Positions 43,372-52,490 of a DNA stretch of 64,000 nucleotides are shown here, piece after piece. This DNA is from Intestinimonas massiliensis (ex Afouda et al. 2020) (GTDB lineage Bacteria; Bacillota; Clostridia; Oscillospirales; Oscillospiraceae): the NCBI RefSeq assembly GCF_900626285.1, contig NZ_LR131147.1, positions 2,121,367 to 2,185,366 on the forward strand, given 5' to 3'. The notes under the pieces are model-generated. The model was given only the letters and a program-made list of their open reading frames with translations, searched no databases and had not been told where the DNA came from. The position numbers were made by a program, and so were the translations under genes. How positions within the stretch are numbered: the first letter of the stretch is position 1; each line of letters begins with the position of its first letter.

Positions 43372-44202
43372 ATGTCAGAATGTACCCACAACTGCTCCAC
43401 CTGCGGCGAGAGCTGCGGGGAGCGCACCGCGCCCCAGGACCTCCACGTCCCGGTGAACGGCCTGTCCCACGTGGGCAAGGTCATCGCCGTGGTCAGCGGC
43501 AAGGGCGGCGTGGGCAAGAGCCTGGTGACCTCCTCCCTGGCGGTGGCCATGCGCCGGCTGGGCAAGAAGGTGGGCGTGCTGGACGCCGACATCACCGGCC
43601 CCTCCATCCCCACCGCCTTCGGCATCCACACCCGGGCCGAGGGCAGCGAGCTGGGCATCTACCCCGCCCAGTCCAAGACCGGCATTGAGATCATGAGCCT
43701 GAACCTGCTCACCGAGCACGAGACCGATCCCGTGGTATGGCGGGGCCCCGTCATCGCCGGCGCGGTGAAGCAGTTCTGGACCGACGTCATCTGGGGCGAC
43801 GTGGACTATCTGTTCGTGGATATGCCTCCCGGAACCGGCGACGTGCCCCTGACCGTGTTCCAGTCCCTGCCGGTGGACGGCATCGTGGTGGTCACCTCTC
43901 CCCAGGACCTGGTGAGCATGATCGTCACCAAGGCGGTGAAGATGGCCGAGATGATGCACATCCCCGTGCTGGGCCTGGTGGAGAACTACTCCTACTTCCA
44001 GTGCCCCGACTGCGGCAAGCGCCACGCCATCTTCGGCGAGAGCCACATCGAGCAGGTGGCCAAGGACCTGGGCCTGCCGGTGCTGGCCCGTCTGCCCATC
44101 GACCCCGCGGTGGCCGCCGCCTGCGACAGCGGCCGCATCGAGGACTTTGAACCCAACTATTTGACCCAGGTGGCCCAGGCCCTGGCGGATCAGGAAGGAT
44201 AA
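43372..44202 (+). CDS. mrp: Mrp/NBP35-type ATPase, iron-sulfur carrier
   Basis: 276 residues. A Cys-rich N-terminus (CTHNCSTCGESCG) precedes a deviant Walker A SGKGGVGKSLVTSSLA (~43), DADITGPSIP (~68) and DMPPGTGDVPLTVFQSLP; a CPDC motif (~205) can hold a bridging 4Fe-4S cluster. It assembles and transfers iron-sulfur clusters, which the neighbouring radical SAM enzymes and the PFOR need. Confidence 0.95.
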   Translation: MSECTHNCSTCGESCGERTAPQDLHVPVNGLSHVGKVIAVVSGKGGVGKSLVTSSLAVAMRRLGKKVGVLDADITGPSIPTAFGIHTRAEGSELGIYPAQSKTGIEIMSLNLLTEHETDPVVWRGPVIAGAVKQFWTDVIWGDVDYLFVDMPPGTGDVPLTVFQSLPVDGIVVVTSPQDLVSMIVTKAVKMAEMMHIPVLGLVENYSYFQCPDCGKRHAIFGESHIEQVAKDLGLPVLARLPIDPAVAAACDSGRIEDFEPNYLTQVAQALADQEG

Positions 44203-44372
44203 GGGAGATCTTTTCACAGTTCGTTCACATCCGGTTCAAAACAGGTTCACAGCCGGGTCTTAGGATAGGACCGTGGTCAGAAAAGACCACACTCCCTCTC
44301 TTTCCTCTCTTCTTTCAATTCCGGAAACACAGGCCCGCGTAGGCGGCGGGCCTGTGTTTCTGCGTATCGGGC
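44203..44372 (+). other. Intergenic segment with a 15-bp hairpin, no gene seen
   Basis: Between mrp and azlD there is no coding frame I trust. It holds a small hairpin GTGGTC/GACCAC (44273-44290) and a perfect 15-bp stem GAAACACAGGCCCGC (44324-44338) with its complement at 44346-44360. The latter is followed by TTCTGCG rather than a T-run, so it is a poor intrinsic terminator. Confidence 0.5.
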
Positions 44373-44408
44373 AAAAAAAGCGGGCGGCCTGCGGGCCGCC
44401 CGTTTTTA
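44373..44408. terminator. Bidirectional terminator between mrp and azlD
   Basis: A 9-bp stem CGGGCGGCC/GGCCGCCCG flanked by AAAAAAAG and TTTTT. Confidence 0.88.
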
Positions 44409-44738
44409 CGCGAAAATGGTCTGTACCAGAACCATATACAAAATGGTGCCGCCGAAGATGCTCAGCAGGTTGTTGTGCCTCCACAGGTGGAGGGCCACCA
44501 CCACCGCCACCGACACCAGCTGGGGGACCCAGCTTCCCGGGGACAGGAAGGACAGGTCCTTCAGGCAGTAGATGATGAGCATGGCGATGATGGCCGGGGG
44601 GAGCACCCGGCCCAGATAGAGCACGATCTTGGGGGGCGAGGAGCCCCGGTCAAAGAGCAGGAAGGGGAGGGCCCGGGTGAGAAAGGTGACGACTGCCATC
44701 ACCGCGATGGCGGCGATGGCTCCGGCGGTGGTCAGCAT
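44406..44738 (-). CDS. azlD: Branched-chain amino acid exporter small subunit AzlD
   Basis: 110 residues, four hydrophobic segments, with the AzlD motif VVTFLTRALPFLLF near the N-terminus. The ATG at 44738 overlaps azlC by 7 bases, with AAGGAGG inside azlC, so the pair is coupled. With AzlC it exports branched-chain amino acids or analogues. A long alternative open frame reading through azlC is a shadow. Confidence 0.92.
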   Translation of the reverse strand: MLTTAGAIAAIAVMAVVTFLTRALPFLLFDRGSSPPKIVLYLGRVLPPAIIAMLIIYCLKDLSFLSPGSWVPQLVSVAVVVALHLWRHNNLLSIFGGTILYMVLVQTIFA

Positions 44739-45442
44739 GGCGTTTCCTCCTTTTCCTCCAGCTTGTCCCGCAGCACCAGCAGCAGCAGGACGATGACGCC
44801 CAGGGAGACGATGAGCATCTGCTGCTGGCCGAAGAACTGCCCCAGGATCAGCAGGCATACGATGGTGACGATGCCGCCGATAAAGGCGGGCAGGTGCTTT
44901 TGATAGGCCTTCCACTGGTCCACGGCGATGACCACGAACAGGGCGGTCATGGCGAAGTCGATGCCCTTGGTGTCGATGGGGAGCACCGCCCCCGCCACCG
45001 CGCCGATCACCGAGCCCAGGATCCAGTAGCTCTGGTCCAGCATGGCGATGGCGAAGTAGAAGTTCTTGGGGTCCACCCCCACCGGGGCCTGGGCGGAGGA
45101 CAGCAGGGCATAGGTCTCGTCGGTGAGGGAGAAGATCATATAGAACTTCCGCCAGCCCATGCCCCGGAACTTCTCCAGCATGGACAGCCCGTACACCAGA
45201 TGGCGGAAGTTGATGAGCAGGGTCATCAGGGCCACGGTGCCCAGGGAGGCGGCGGTGGCCAGCAGGCTCACCCCCAGATACTGCCCCGACCCGGCGTAGA
45301 TGGTCAGGCTCATGAAAAAGGCCCATATAAAGTTATATCCGATGGCCTGGAGCATAAAGCCGAACGCCATGCCGATGGCCAGATAGCCCATCAGCACCGG
45401 CACCGTCACCGGAAAAGCGGCGGCAAGCGCTTTGCGGTCCAT
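44732..45442 (-). CDS. azlC: Branched-chain amino acid exporter large subunit AzlC
   Basis: 236 residues, about seven hydrophobic segments. PVLMGYLAIGMAFGFML near the N-terminus and INFRHLVYGLSML (the AzlC signature) are present, then LTDETYALL. The last residues (EEKEETPC) are encoded over the azlD ribosome site. Confidence 0.94.
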   Translation of the reverse strand: MDRKALAAAFPVTVPVLMGYLAIGMAFGFMLQAIGYNFIWAFFMSLTIYAGSGQYLGVSLLATAASLGTVALMTLLINFRHLVYGLSMLEKFRGMGWRKFYMIFSLTDETYALLSSAQAPVGVDPKNFYFAIAMLDQSYWILGSVIGAVAGAVLPIDTKGIDFAMTALFVVIAVDQWKAYQKHLPAFIGGIVTIVCLLILGQFFGQQQMLIVSLGVIVLLLLVLRDKLEEKEETPC

Positions 45443-45476
45443 GGACGGTCACTTCCTTCTGTTTTGTCGGTTTTTC

Positions 45477-45505
45477 ATTTTACACACTTTAGCTGGGAAA
45501 AGCAA
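45477..45505 (-). promoter_or_regulatory. Probable azlCD promoter
   Basis: On the minus strand TTGCTT (45505-45500), 17 bases, TAAAAT (45482-45477). Confidence 0.5.
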
Positions 45506-45544
45506 TACCGGCGGCACATTTTTGTCCCTCCGCCCCAGACCGCA

Positions 45545-45572
45545 TTGTATTTTCCCGAAAAATCTGTATAAT
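45545..45572 (+). promoter_or_regulatory. Promoter for the lipid kinase-mnmG-mnmA run
   Basis: TTGTAT (45545-45550), 16 bases, TATAAT (45567-45572). Confidence 0.6.
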
Positions 45573-45602
45573 ACTCAATAAACCATACTGAGGAGCGAAC
45601 CT

Positions 45603-46496
45603 ATGGACAAACTTCTGTTTCTCTACAATCTCCATGCGGGGAAGGGGATGCTGCGGGGCAAGCTGGCCCCCATCCTGGACGCCCTGACGGAACACTGGGA
45701 CGTAACGGTCCACCCCACCCGGGGCCCCGGGGACGCCGCCGCTGTGGCTCATGACCGGGCGGGGGAGTTTCAGCGCATCGTGTGCTCCGGCGGAGACGGC
45801 ACTCTCCACGAGGTGGTGAACGGACTGATGGCCCTGCCGGAGGGGGCGCGGCCGCAGGTGGGCTATATCCCGGCGGGCACTACCAACGACTTCGCCAAGA
45901 ACCTGAGCCTGCCCGGCACCCTGAACGAGGCCGCGGTGGTGGCCGCGGCAGGGGTTCCCCGGCCGGTGGACATCGGCTCCTTTAATGAGAAGAACTTCAT
46001 CTATATCGCCGCCTTCGGCGCCTTTACCGACGTGGCCTACAACACCCCCCAGCAGGTCAAGAATGTCTTCGGGCACCTGGCCTATGTGATGGAGGGGGCC
46101 ACCCGGCTGGGCTCCATCCAGCCCCACCCCATGACGGTGGAGCACGACGGCGGGAGCATTACCGACAGCTTCTGCTACGGCATGGTGTCCAACACCATCT
46201 CGGTGGGGGGCTTCAAGGGCACCCCCGCCCAGCCGGTGGCCCTGGACGACGGTCTGTTTGAGGTGGCCCTGGTGCGCCAGCCCCAGAACCCCCTCCAGCT
46301 CCAGGGCATCTTCAAGGCTCTGGCCAACATGGCCCCCGACGAGGGGGGCCTGGTCACCTGCTTCCGCACCAGCAAGCTGACCCTTACCAGCCAGGAGGAC
46401 CTGGACTGGACCCTGGACGGGGAGTTCGGCGGCAGCTGCCGCCGGACGGAGATCGTCAACCACAAGCGGGCGGTGACCATCGTATACGGGAAGTAA
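45603..46496 (+). CDS. Diacylglycerol/lipid kinase family protein (YegS/DgkB-like)
   Basis: 297 residues. The DAGK catalytic motif VCSGGDGTLHEVVNGL (~59-74) and GYIPAGTTNDFAKNL (~86) bind ATP and metal; a beta-sandwich C-terminal domain follows, ending GGSCRRTEIVNHKRAV. Phosphorylates diacylglycerol or related lipids at the inner membrane. The start follows GAGGAG. 16 bases upstream of mnmG. Confidence 0.9.
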   Translation: MDKLLFLYNLHAGKGMLRGKLAPILDALTEHWDVTVHPTRGPGDAAAVAHDRAGEFQRIVCSGGDGTLHEVVNGLMALPEGARPQVGYIPAGTTNDFAKNLSLPGTLNEAAVVAAAGVPRPVDIGSFNEKNFIYIAAFGAFTDVAYNTPQQVKNVFGHLAYVMEGATRLGSIQPHPMTVEHDGGSITDSFCYGMVSNTISVGGFKGTPAQPVALDDGLFEVALVRQPQNPLQLQGIFKALANMAPDEGGLVTCFRTSKLTLTSQEDLDWTLDGEFGGSCRRTEIVNHKRAVTIVYGK

Positions 46497-46512
46497 GAAG
46501 GAATACACAGAG

Positions 46513-48318
46513 ATGGACTATCAAGCGGGAAGTTATGACATCGCGGTGATCGGCGCGGGCCACGCGGGCATCGAGGCGGCCCTGGCCGCCGCCCGGCTGG
46601 GGCTGAAAACCCTGTGCTTCACCGTCAACCTGGACGCGGTGGGCAACATGCCCTGCAACCCGGCCATCGGCGGCACCGGCAAGGGCCACCTGGTGCGGGA
46701 GCTGGACGCCCTGGGGGGCGAAATGGCAAGGGCCGCCGACCAGGCCTGCATCCAGTACCGGCTCCTGAACCGGGGCAAGGGCCCGGCGGTGTGGTCCCTC
46801 CGGGCCCAGGCCGACCGGCGGCGGTATCAGGAGATCATGAAGCATACCCTGGAGAAACAGGAAAACCTGTGGGTGAAGCAGGCGGAGGTCACCGATATTT
46901 TGACTGAAAACGGCCATGTGTCCGCCGTGCGCACCGTCTACGGGGCGGTGTATCAGGTGAAGGCCGCCGTCATCGCCTCGGGCACCTATCTGGGGGGCCG
47001 CACCATTGTGGGCGAGGTGACCCGGGATTCCGGGCCCGACGGCCTGGCCGCCGCCAACTCCCTCACCGCCTGTCTGGAACAGCTGGGCCTGTCCCTCCGC
47101 CGGTTCAAGACGGGCACGCCTCCCCGGGTCAACGCCCGCAGCGTGGACTTTTCCAAGATGGAGCTCCAGCCGGGGGATAAAGAGGTGCTGCCCTTCTCCT
47201 TTGAGACCAAAATTCCCCCGAAAAATCAGGCTGTGTGCTGGCTGACCTACACCAACGAGAAAACCCACGAAGTGATCCGGGCCAACCTGGACCGCTCCCC
47301 CCTGTACGACGGCACCATCGAGGGGGTGGGGCCCCGGTACTGCCCCTCCATCGAGACCAAGATCGTCCGCTTCCCCGACAAGGAGCGGCACCAGCTCTTT
47401 GTGGAGCCCATGGGGCTGAACACCGAAGAGCTGTACATCCAGGGCTTTTCCTCCTCCCTGCCGGAGGACGTGCAGGTGGAGATGCTCCACACCATCCCCG
47501 GCCTGGAGCACGCCGAGATGACCCGGCCTGCCTACGCCATCGAGTACGACTGCGTGGACCCCACCGAGCTGCTGCCCACCCTGGAGCACAAAAAGGTGCC
47601 CGGCCTGTATGGAGCCGGGCAGTTCAACGGCTCCTCCGGGTATGAGGAGGCCGCCGTCCAGGGCTTTGTGGCGGGGGTGAACGCCGCGCTGAAGATCCTG
47701 GGCCGTGACCCGCTGATCCTGCGGCGGGACCAGGGGTACATCGGGGTGCTCATCGACGACCTGGTGACCAAGGGCACCGACGAGCCCTACCGGATGATGA
47801 CCTCCCGGACGGAGTACCGGCTCCTCCACCGGCAGGACAACGCCGACCGGCGGCTGTGCCCCATCGGCCACGCCATCGGCCTGGTCAGCGATGAGCGGAT
47901 GGCGGCGGTGGAGGCCAAGTACGCCGCCGTGGACAAAGAGATCAAACGGCTGGAGCATACCGGCACCAAGGACGGCCGGCTGTGCGACCTGCTGCGCCGG
48001 CCGGAGAACAGCTATGATTCTCTGGCTGACGTGGACCCCGACCGGCCCGCCCTGCCCCATGAGGTGACGGAAGCGGTGGAGATCGCGGTGAAATACCAGG
48101 GGTACATCGACCGGCAGCTGCGCCAGGTGGCGGAGCAGCGGAAGATGGAGGACAAGCCCCTGCCCGCCGACCTGGACTACCTGCACATGGAGGGCCTGCG
48201 GCTGGAGGCCCGGCAGAAGCTGGACCGCATCCGGCCCCTGAACCTGGGCCAGGCCTCCCGCATCTCCGGGGTCAGTCCGGCGGACATCGGGGTGCTGCTG
48301 GTATTCTTGGAGAAATAA
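46513..48318 (+). CDS. mnmG: tRNA uridine-5-carboxymethylaminomethyl modification enzyme MnmG
   Basis: 601 residues, slightly shorter than the usual ~625. FAD-binding motif IAVIGAGHAGIEAALAAARLG (in part at ~10-28), NPAIGGTGKGHLVRELDALGG (~53), TGTPPRV and the C-terminal helical region GQASRISGVSPADIGVLLV are all present. With MnmE it modifies U34 of several tRNAs. It forms a pair with mnmA, which thiolates the same base. Confidence 0.97.
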   Translation: MDYQAGSYDIAVIGAGHAGIEAALAAARLGLKTLCFTVNLDAVGNMPCNPAIGGTGKGHLVRELDALGGEMARAADQACIQYRLLNRGKGPAVWSLRAQADRRRYQEIMKHTLEKQENLWVKQAEVTDILTENGHVSAVRTVYGAVYQVKAAVIASGTYLGGRTIVGEVTRDSGPDGLAAANSLTACLEQLGLSLRRFKTGTPPRVNARSVDFSKMELQPGDKEVLPFSFETKIPPKNQAVCWLTYTNEKTHEVIRANLDRSPLYDGTIEGVGPRYCPSIETKIVRFPDKERHQLFVEPMGLNTEELYIQGFSSSLPEDVQVEMLHTIPGLEHAEMTRPAYAIEYDCVDPTELLPTLEHKKVPGLYGAGQFNGSSGYEEAAVQGFVAGVNAALKILGRDPLILRRDQGYIGVLIDDLVTKGTDEPYRMMTSRTEYRLLHRQDNADRRLCPIGHAIGLVSDERMAAVEAKYAAVDKEIKRLEHTGTKDGRLCDLLRRPENSYDSLADVDPDRPALPHEVTEAVEIAVKYQGYIDRQLRQVAEQRKMEDKPLPADLDYLHMEGLRLEARQKLDRIRPLNLGQASRISGVSPADIGVLLVFLEK

Positions 48319-48330
48319 TAAGGAGTATTT

Positions 48331-49338
48331 ATGAAGGAACCCATTGTTTTGGGCTTGTCCGGCGGAGTGGACTCCGCCGTGGCGGCCACCCTGCTGCAGC
48401 GGCAGGGCTTTGCCGTCACCGGCCTGTACCTGGACATCGGCCTGGGGGGCTCCGGCAAGGAGGACGCCGCCGCCGTGGCGGACCGGCTGGGCATCCCCTT
48501 TCAAACCGCCGACATCCGGCAGGAGCTGGAGCGGGAGGTGTGCGCCCCCTTTGCCGCCGGGTATCTGGCGGGCCGCACGCCCCTGCCCTGCGCCATGTGC
48601 AATCCCACGGTGAAGTTTCCCGCCCTGTTCCGCCTGGCGGAGGAGCTGGGGGGACGGTATGTTTCCACCGGCCACTATGCCAATGTGGACAACGGGGTGC
48701 TGAAAAAGGGGCGTCCCGCCAACGACCAGTCCTATATGCTGGCCCGGCTCACCAGGGAGCAATTACAGAACGTAATTTTCCCTCTGGGAAATTACGAAAA
48801 ACGGGAGGTACGGGCCCTGGCAAAGGACTTCGGCATCCCGGTGGCCGACAAGCCGGACTCCATGGAGATCTGCTTTATCCCCGACGGGGATTACGCCGCC
48901 TGGCTGGAGGAGCACGGATTTTCCACACCAGAGGGGAATTTTGTGGATAAAGAGGGCCATGTGCTGGCCCGGCACAAAGGTATCCACCACTACACCCTGG
49001 GCCAGGGAAGAGGGTTAGGGGTCTCCGGCCCCCACCGGTACTATGTGTCGGCCATCCGCCCCGAGACCAACGAGGTGGTGCTGTCCGACGGGTCCGACCT
49101 GGGCCGGGAGGTGGTGCACGGGGTCCAGCCCAACTGGATCGCCGTTGAGGGACTGACGGAGCCCATGGAGGTGACCGTGCGCCTGCGCCACTCCCGCACG
49201 GAACAGGCGGCCGTCCTCTCTCCCGAGGGGGAGGGGATCCGTCTGGACATGAAAAATCCCGCCCGGGCCCCTACGCCGGGCCAGCTGGCGGTGTTTTATC
49301 AGGGGGACGCCGTGGTGGGCTCCGCCTGGATCGTATAG
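48331..49338 (+). CDS. mnmA: tRNA-specific 2-thiouridylase MnmA
   Basis: 335 residues. PP-loop GLSGGVDSAVAATLLQ (~8), CAMCNPTVKF with the first catalytic Cys (~87-96), and EICFIPDGDY with the second (~181). Shorter than E. coli MnmA and closer in these motifs to the variants common in Clostridia. Thiolates U34 at C2 of Lys/Glu/Gln tRNAs. 12 bases after mnmG. Confidence 0.93.
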   Translation: MKEPIVLGLSGGVDSAVAATLLQRQGFAVTGLYLDIGLGGSGKEDAAAVADRLGIPFQTADIRQELEREVCAPFAAGYLAGRTPLPCAMCNPTVKFPALFRLAEELGGRYVSTGHYANVDNGVLKKGRPANDQSYMLARLTREQLQNVIFPLGNYEKREVRALAKDFGIPVADKPDSMEICFIPDGDYAAWLEEHGFSTPEGNFVDKEGHVLARHKGIHHYTLGQGRGLGVSGPHRYYVSAIRPETNEVVLSDGSDLGREVVHGVQPNWIAVEGLTEPMEVTVRLRHSRTEQAAVLSPEGEGIRLDMKNPARAPTPGQLAVFYQGDAVVGSAWIV

Positions 49339-49358
49339 AGAGAAAGGAAGTCTTTTGC

Positions 49359-49958
49359 ATGAAAAAGCTGCTGCTGGTGCCCCTGGCCCTGGCCGTCCTG
49401 CTGTCCGGCTGCGCCGGACGGGGGGACAAGAACCCGGAGGAGAGCGCCGCCGCCTATCAGGTGGCCCCTCTGACCCTCACCGAGGACGAGAGCGCCCTGC
49501 TGGATCTGGTGGCGGGCACCGAGGGAGAGTACGGCCTGTACTCCTGCACCATGGGGGAGGACCTGACCGGCTGCACCATCGAGGTGCTGTCCTGGGAGGA
49601 CGGCGCGTGGCAGACCCTGGCAGAGGGCGGCCTGTCCTCCAGCGGGTCGGAGGAACTGCGGCTGGGCATCGTCCTCAGCGGCAACAAGATCACCGTCAAC
49701 TTCCAGAACGGCGGCTCCAAGTACAGCTACGCCCCTCAGGTGGAGGGCATGGACCGGGATCTGGAGACCGGCCGGAGCGGGGTGTGGATGGACGCCCCCC
49801 AGGAGCTGGTGCCCGGGGAGCGGGTGCCCCTCTACCTGGAGGTGTACGACAGCGGCAGCGGCGTCCGCTCCGCCGCTCTGCCCGACACCTTCAGCGACGC
49901 CGGGCAGCTGAACAGCTACGACCGGGCCTACGCCGTGGCCCTTACCGTAGAAGGCTAA
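49359..49958 (+). CDS. Putative lipoprotein, unknown function
   Basis: 199 residues. A lipoprotein signal MKKLLLVPLALAVLLSGC has the lipobox LLSG-Cys at residue 18, so the mature protein is anchored on the outer face of the membrane. The rest is acidic and Ser/Gly-rich with alternating beta-strand-like segments and no motif I recognise. It follows mnmA by 20 bases and ends at a terminator, so it may be the last gene of that transcript. Confidence 0.75.
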   Translation: MKKLLLVPLALAVLLSGCAGRGDKNPEESAAAYQVAPLTLTEDESALLDLVAGTEGEYGLYSCTMGEDLTGCTIEVLSWEDGAWQTLAEGGLSSSGSEELRLGIVLSGNKITVNFQNGGSKYSYAPQVEGMDRDLETGRSGVWMDAPQELVPGERVPLYLEVYDSGSGVRSAALPDTFSDAGQLNSYDRAYAVALTVEG

Positions 49959-49998
49959 AAAATGAGCCTGTCATTTTTTAATGACAGGCTCATTTTTT
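49957..49998. terminator. Bidirectional terminator between lipoprotein gene and cinA
   Basis: An 18-bp perfect stem (AAAAAATGAGCCTGTCAT and its complement) around a T-rich loop. Confidence 0.9.
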
Positions 49999-51253
49999 AT
50001 TTCAGCTCCAGGCCGGTGAGGTACCGCCGCACCAGGTCGAAGCCGTGGCTGGCGGCGATGTGGCGGATGCGCTCCCGGCCCCGGGTCAGGTGGACCTGAC
50101 GCACCCAGGTGCCGTCCGGGGCGGCCAGGCCGATGAACACCAGGCCCACCGGATTGTCCCGCTCGTCAGGGTCAGGCCCCGCCACGCCGGTAAAGGAGAG
50201 GGCCAGGTCGCAGCCCAGCACCTTCCGGGCACCCTCCGCCATGGCCCGGGCCACCGGCTCGCTGACGGCGCCGTACTGGTCCAGCAGATCCTGGGGGACC
50301 CCCAAAACGGTGTGCTTCACCTCGGTGGCGTAGCTCACCACGCCCCCCCGGAAGACGGCGGAGGCCCCGGGCAGGTCGGTGAACCGCTTGGCCGCCAGGC
50401 CGCCGGTACAGCTTTCGGCGGTACCCAGGGTGAGCCCTTTCTCCTTCAGCAGGGCAAAGGCCGCCGCCTCCAGACTGGGCACGTCCACCCCGTACACCAG
50501 GGGACCGAAGTGGGCCTTCAGGTCGGCCTCCACCGGGTCGATGAGTGCGTGGGCCGCCTCCTCGGTGTCCGCCTTGGCGGTGATGCGCAGCTCGCACTCC
50601 CCCTCCTTGGCGTAGGGGGCCAGGGTGGGGTTGGTCATGGCGTTCATTTTGTCCCGCAGCTGGGCCTCCATGGCCGACTCCCCGATGCCGAACAGCTTCA
50701 GGGTGCGGGAGGCGATGACCCCCTCGCTCAACCCCTTCAGGTAGGGGATCACCCGGTAGGTGAACATGGCCTTGCACTCCCGGGGCGGGCCGGGCAGCAT
50801 GATGACCCGGACGCCGTCGGCCTCAAAGGCCACGCCGGGGGCGGTGCCCCAGTCGTTGTCCAGCACGGTGCAGCCCTCGGGCAGCATGGCCTGCTGGTAG
50901 TTGTTGTCCGTCATGGGCCGCTCGGGGTGGAGGGTGCGGAAATAGTCCTCGATCCACTTGGCGGAGGGCTCATGGAACACCAGCTTTTTGCCGAAGCACT
51001 GGGCCAGTACGTTTTTGGTCAGGTCATCGCAGGTGGGGCCCAGGCCGCCGGTGGTGAGGATGATGTCCGCCCGGCCCTTGGCGGTCTCCACGGCGGCGCG
51101 AAGCCGCTCCGGATTATCCCCCACCACGGTGTGGTAGTAGACGTTGATGCCCAGGGCGGACAGGCCCTGGGAGAGCATCTGGGCATCGGTGTTGGCGATG
51201 TTGCCCAGCAGCAGCTCGGTGCCCACCGCGATCAGTTCAGCGGTATGAGACAT
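49997..51253 (-). CDS. cinA: CinA family protein (NMN amidohydrolase/ADP-ribose pyrophosphatase)
   Basis: 418 residues. N-terminal MoCF-like domain (AELIAVGTELLLGNIANTDA, TTGGLGPTCDDLTK) and C-terminal PncC-like domain with GTAESCTGGLAAKRFTDLPG (~281) and SFTGVAGPDPDERDNPVG. It belongs to pyridine nucleotide salvage; the name refers to competence-damage induction in streptococci. 19 bases upstream of thiI on the other side, and probably in one transcript with comM-thiI. Confidence 0.95.
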   Translation of the reverse strand: MSHTAELIAVGTELLLGNIANTDAQMLSQGLSALGINVYYHTVVGDNPERLRAAVETAKGRADIILTTGGLGPTCDDLTKNVLAQCFGKKLVFHEPSAKWIEDYFRTLHPERPMTDNNYQQAMLPEGCTVLDNDWGTAPGVAFEADGVRVIMLPGPPRECKAMFTYRVIPYLKGLSEGVIASRTLKLFGIGESAMEAQLRDKMNAMTNPTLAPYAKEGECELRITAKADTEEAAHALIDPVEADLKAHFGPLVYGVDVPSLEAAAFALLKEKGLTLGTAESCTGGLAAKRFTDLPGASAVFRGGVVSYATEVKHTVLGVPQDLLDQYGAVSEPVARAMAEGARKVLGCDLALSFTGVAGPDPDERDNPVGLVFIGLAAPDGTWVRQVHLTRGRERIRHIAASHGFDLVRRYLTGLELK

Positions 51254-51272
51254 GGGGATACACTTCCTTCTA

Positions 51273-52439
51273 TTACACTTGAATGCGCTCGATGCCCTCC
51301 ACGGCGGCGTCTACCAGACCCTCCACATCCAGGGCGGACTCGGCGGCCTCCAGCTCCCCCAGCACGGGGCGCAGACGGGGGTGGCGGGGGGTGAACACGG
51401 TGCAGCAGTCCTCATAGGGCAGAATGGAGGTCTCAAAGGTGTTGATCTTCCGGGCGATGCGGACGATCTCCTCCTTGTCCATGCCCACCACGGGCCGCAG
51501 GATGGGCAGGGAGCAGACGGCGGTGGTGGCCCGCATGGCCTCCATGGTCTGGCTGGCCACCTGGCCCAGGCACTCGCCGGTGACGATGGCCCCGGCGCCG
51601 CAGCGCTGGGCCACCCGCTCGGCAATGCGCATCATGAACCGGCGCATGAGGATGGTGAACAGCTCCTCGGGGCACTTGCGCCGGAGCTCCTCCTGGATGG
51701 CGGTGAAGGGCACCACATGGACGGTGAGCCGGCCGCACCAGGGGGTGAGCAGCCTGGCCAGGTCCAGCACCTTCTGCTTGGCCTCCTCGGAGGTGTAGGG
51801 GTAGGAGAAGAAGTGGACCATTTCCAGGGCAATGCCCCGCTTGGCGATCATCCAGGAGGCCACAGGGGAATCAATGCCGCCGGAGAGCAGGCTCACCGCC
51901 CGGCCTCCCACCCCGACGGGCAGGCCGCCGGCGCCCGGCTCCGGGTCGGCGTGGACATAGGCGGCGTAGTCCCGCACCTCCAGATACACCGTCAGCTCCG
52001 GATGGTGGACATCCACCTTCAGGTTGGGATATTTCTCGTCCAGCTCGCCCCCCACGTACTGGGACAGCTGGATGGAGGTCATGGGGAAGGACTTGTCCGC
52101 CCGCTTGGACTCCACTTTAAAGGTACGGGCGGCGGCCAGCTTGTCGCCCAGGTACTCGATGGCGGTATTCAGCATGGCGTCGGCGTCCTTCTCGCAGGCA
52201 CGGGCCCGGCTGAGACCCACCACGCCGAACAGCTTGGTCATGGCCTCCCAGGCCCCGTCCAGGTCACACTCGTCGTTCTTGGGCTCCACATACATGGTGG
52301 ACTGCTTGGAATACACCTTAAAGTCCCCGTGAGGACGCAGGCGGCGCTTGGCGTTGGCAATGAGCCGGTCCTCAAAGGTGCGGCGGTTCAGGCCCTTCAG
52401 GACCAGCTCTCCCAGCTTCAGCAGAATGATCTCGTTCAA
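51273..52439 (-). CDS. thiI: tRNA 4-thiouridine synthase ThiI
   Basis: 388 residues from the TTG at 52439-52437, chosen because AAAGGAG precedes it and the protein then starts at the normal ThiI N-terminus (NEIILLKLGELVLKGLNRR). THUMP domain ~60-165; PP-loop SLLSGGIDSPVASWMIAKRG at ~184. No rhodanese domain, as in Bacillus ThiI. Transfers sulfur to U8 of tRNA and may serve thiamine synthesis. Confidence 0.93.
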   Translation of the reverse strand: MNEIILLKLGELVLKGLNRRTFEDRLIANAKRRLRPHGDFKVYSKQSTMYVEPKNDECDLDGAWEAMTKLFGVVGLSRARACEKDADAMLNTAIEYLGDKLAAARTFKVESKRADKSFPMTSIQLSQYVGGELDEKYPNLKVDVHHPELTVYLEVRDYAAYVHADPEPGAGGLPVGVGGRAVSLLSGGIDSPVASWMIAKRGIALEMVHFFSYPYTSEEAKQKVLDLARLLTPWCGRLTVHVVPFTAIQEELRRKCPEELFTILMRRFMMRIAERVAQRCGAGAIVTGECLGQVASQTMEAMRATTAVCSLPILRPVVGMDKEEIVRIARKINTFETSILPYEDCCTVFTPRHPRLRPVLGELEAAESALDVEGLVDAAVEGIERIQV

Positions 52440-52490
52440 TGGTAGGTCTCCTTTATACATATAAAATATGGAATCGTTCAACAAAAGGGA

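Noticed and set aside
44406..45326. A 306-codon frame covering azlD and reading through azlC
   Set aside because: Only its last 110 codons are AzlD; the upstream part is a shadow of azlC. The azlD start at 44738 has its own ribosome site.
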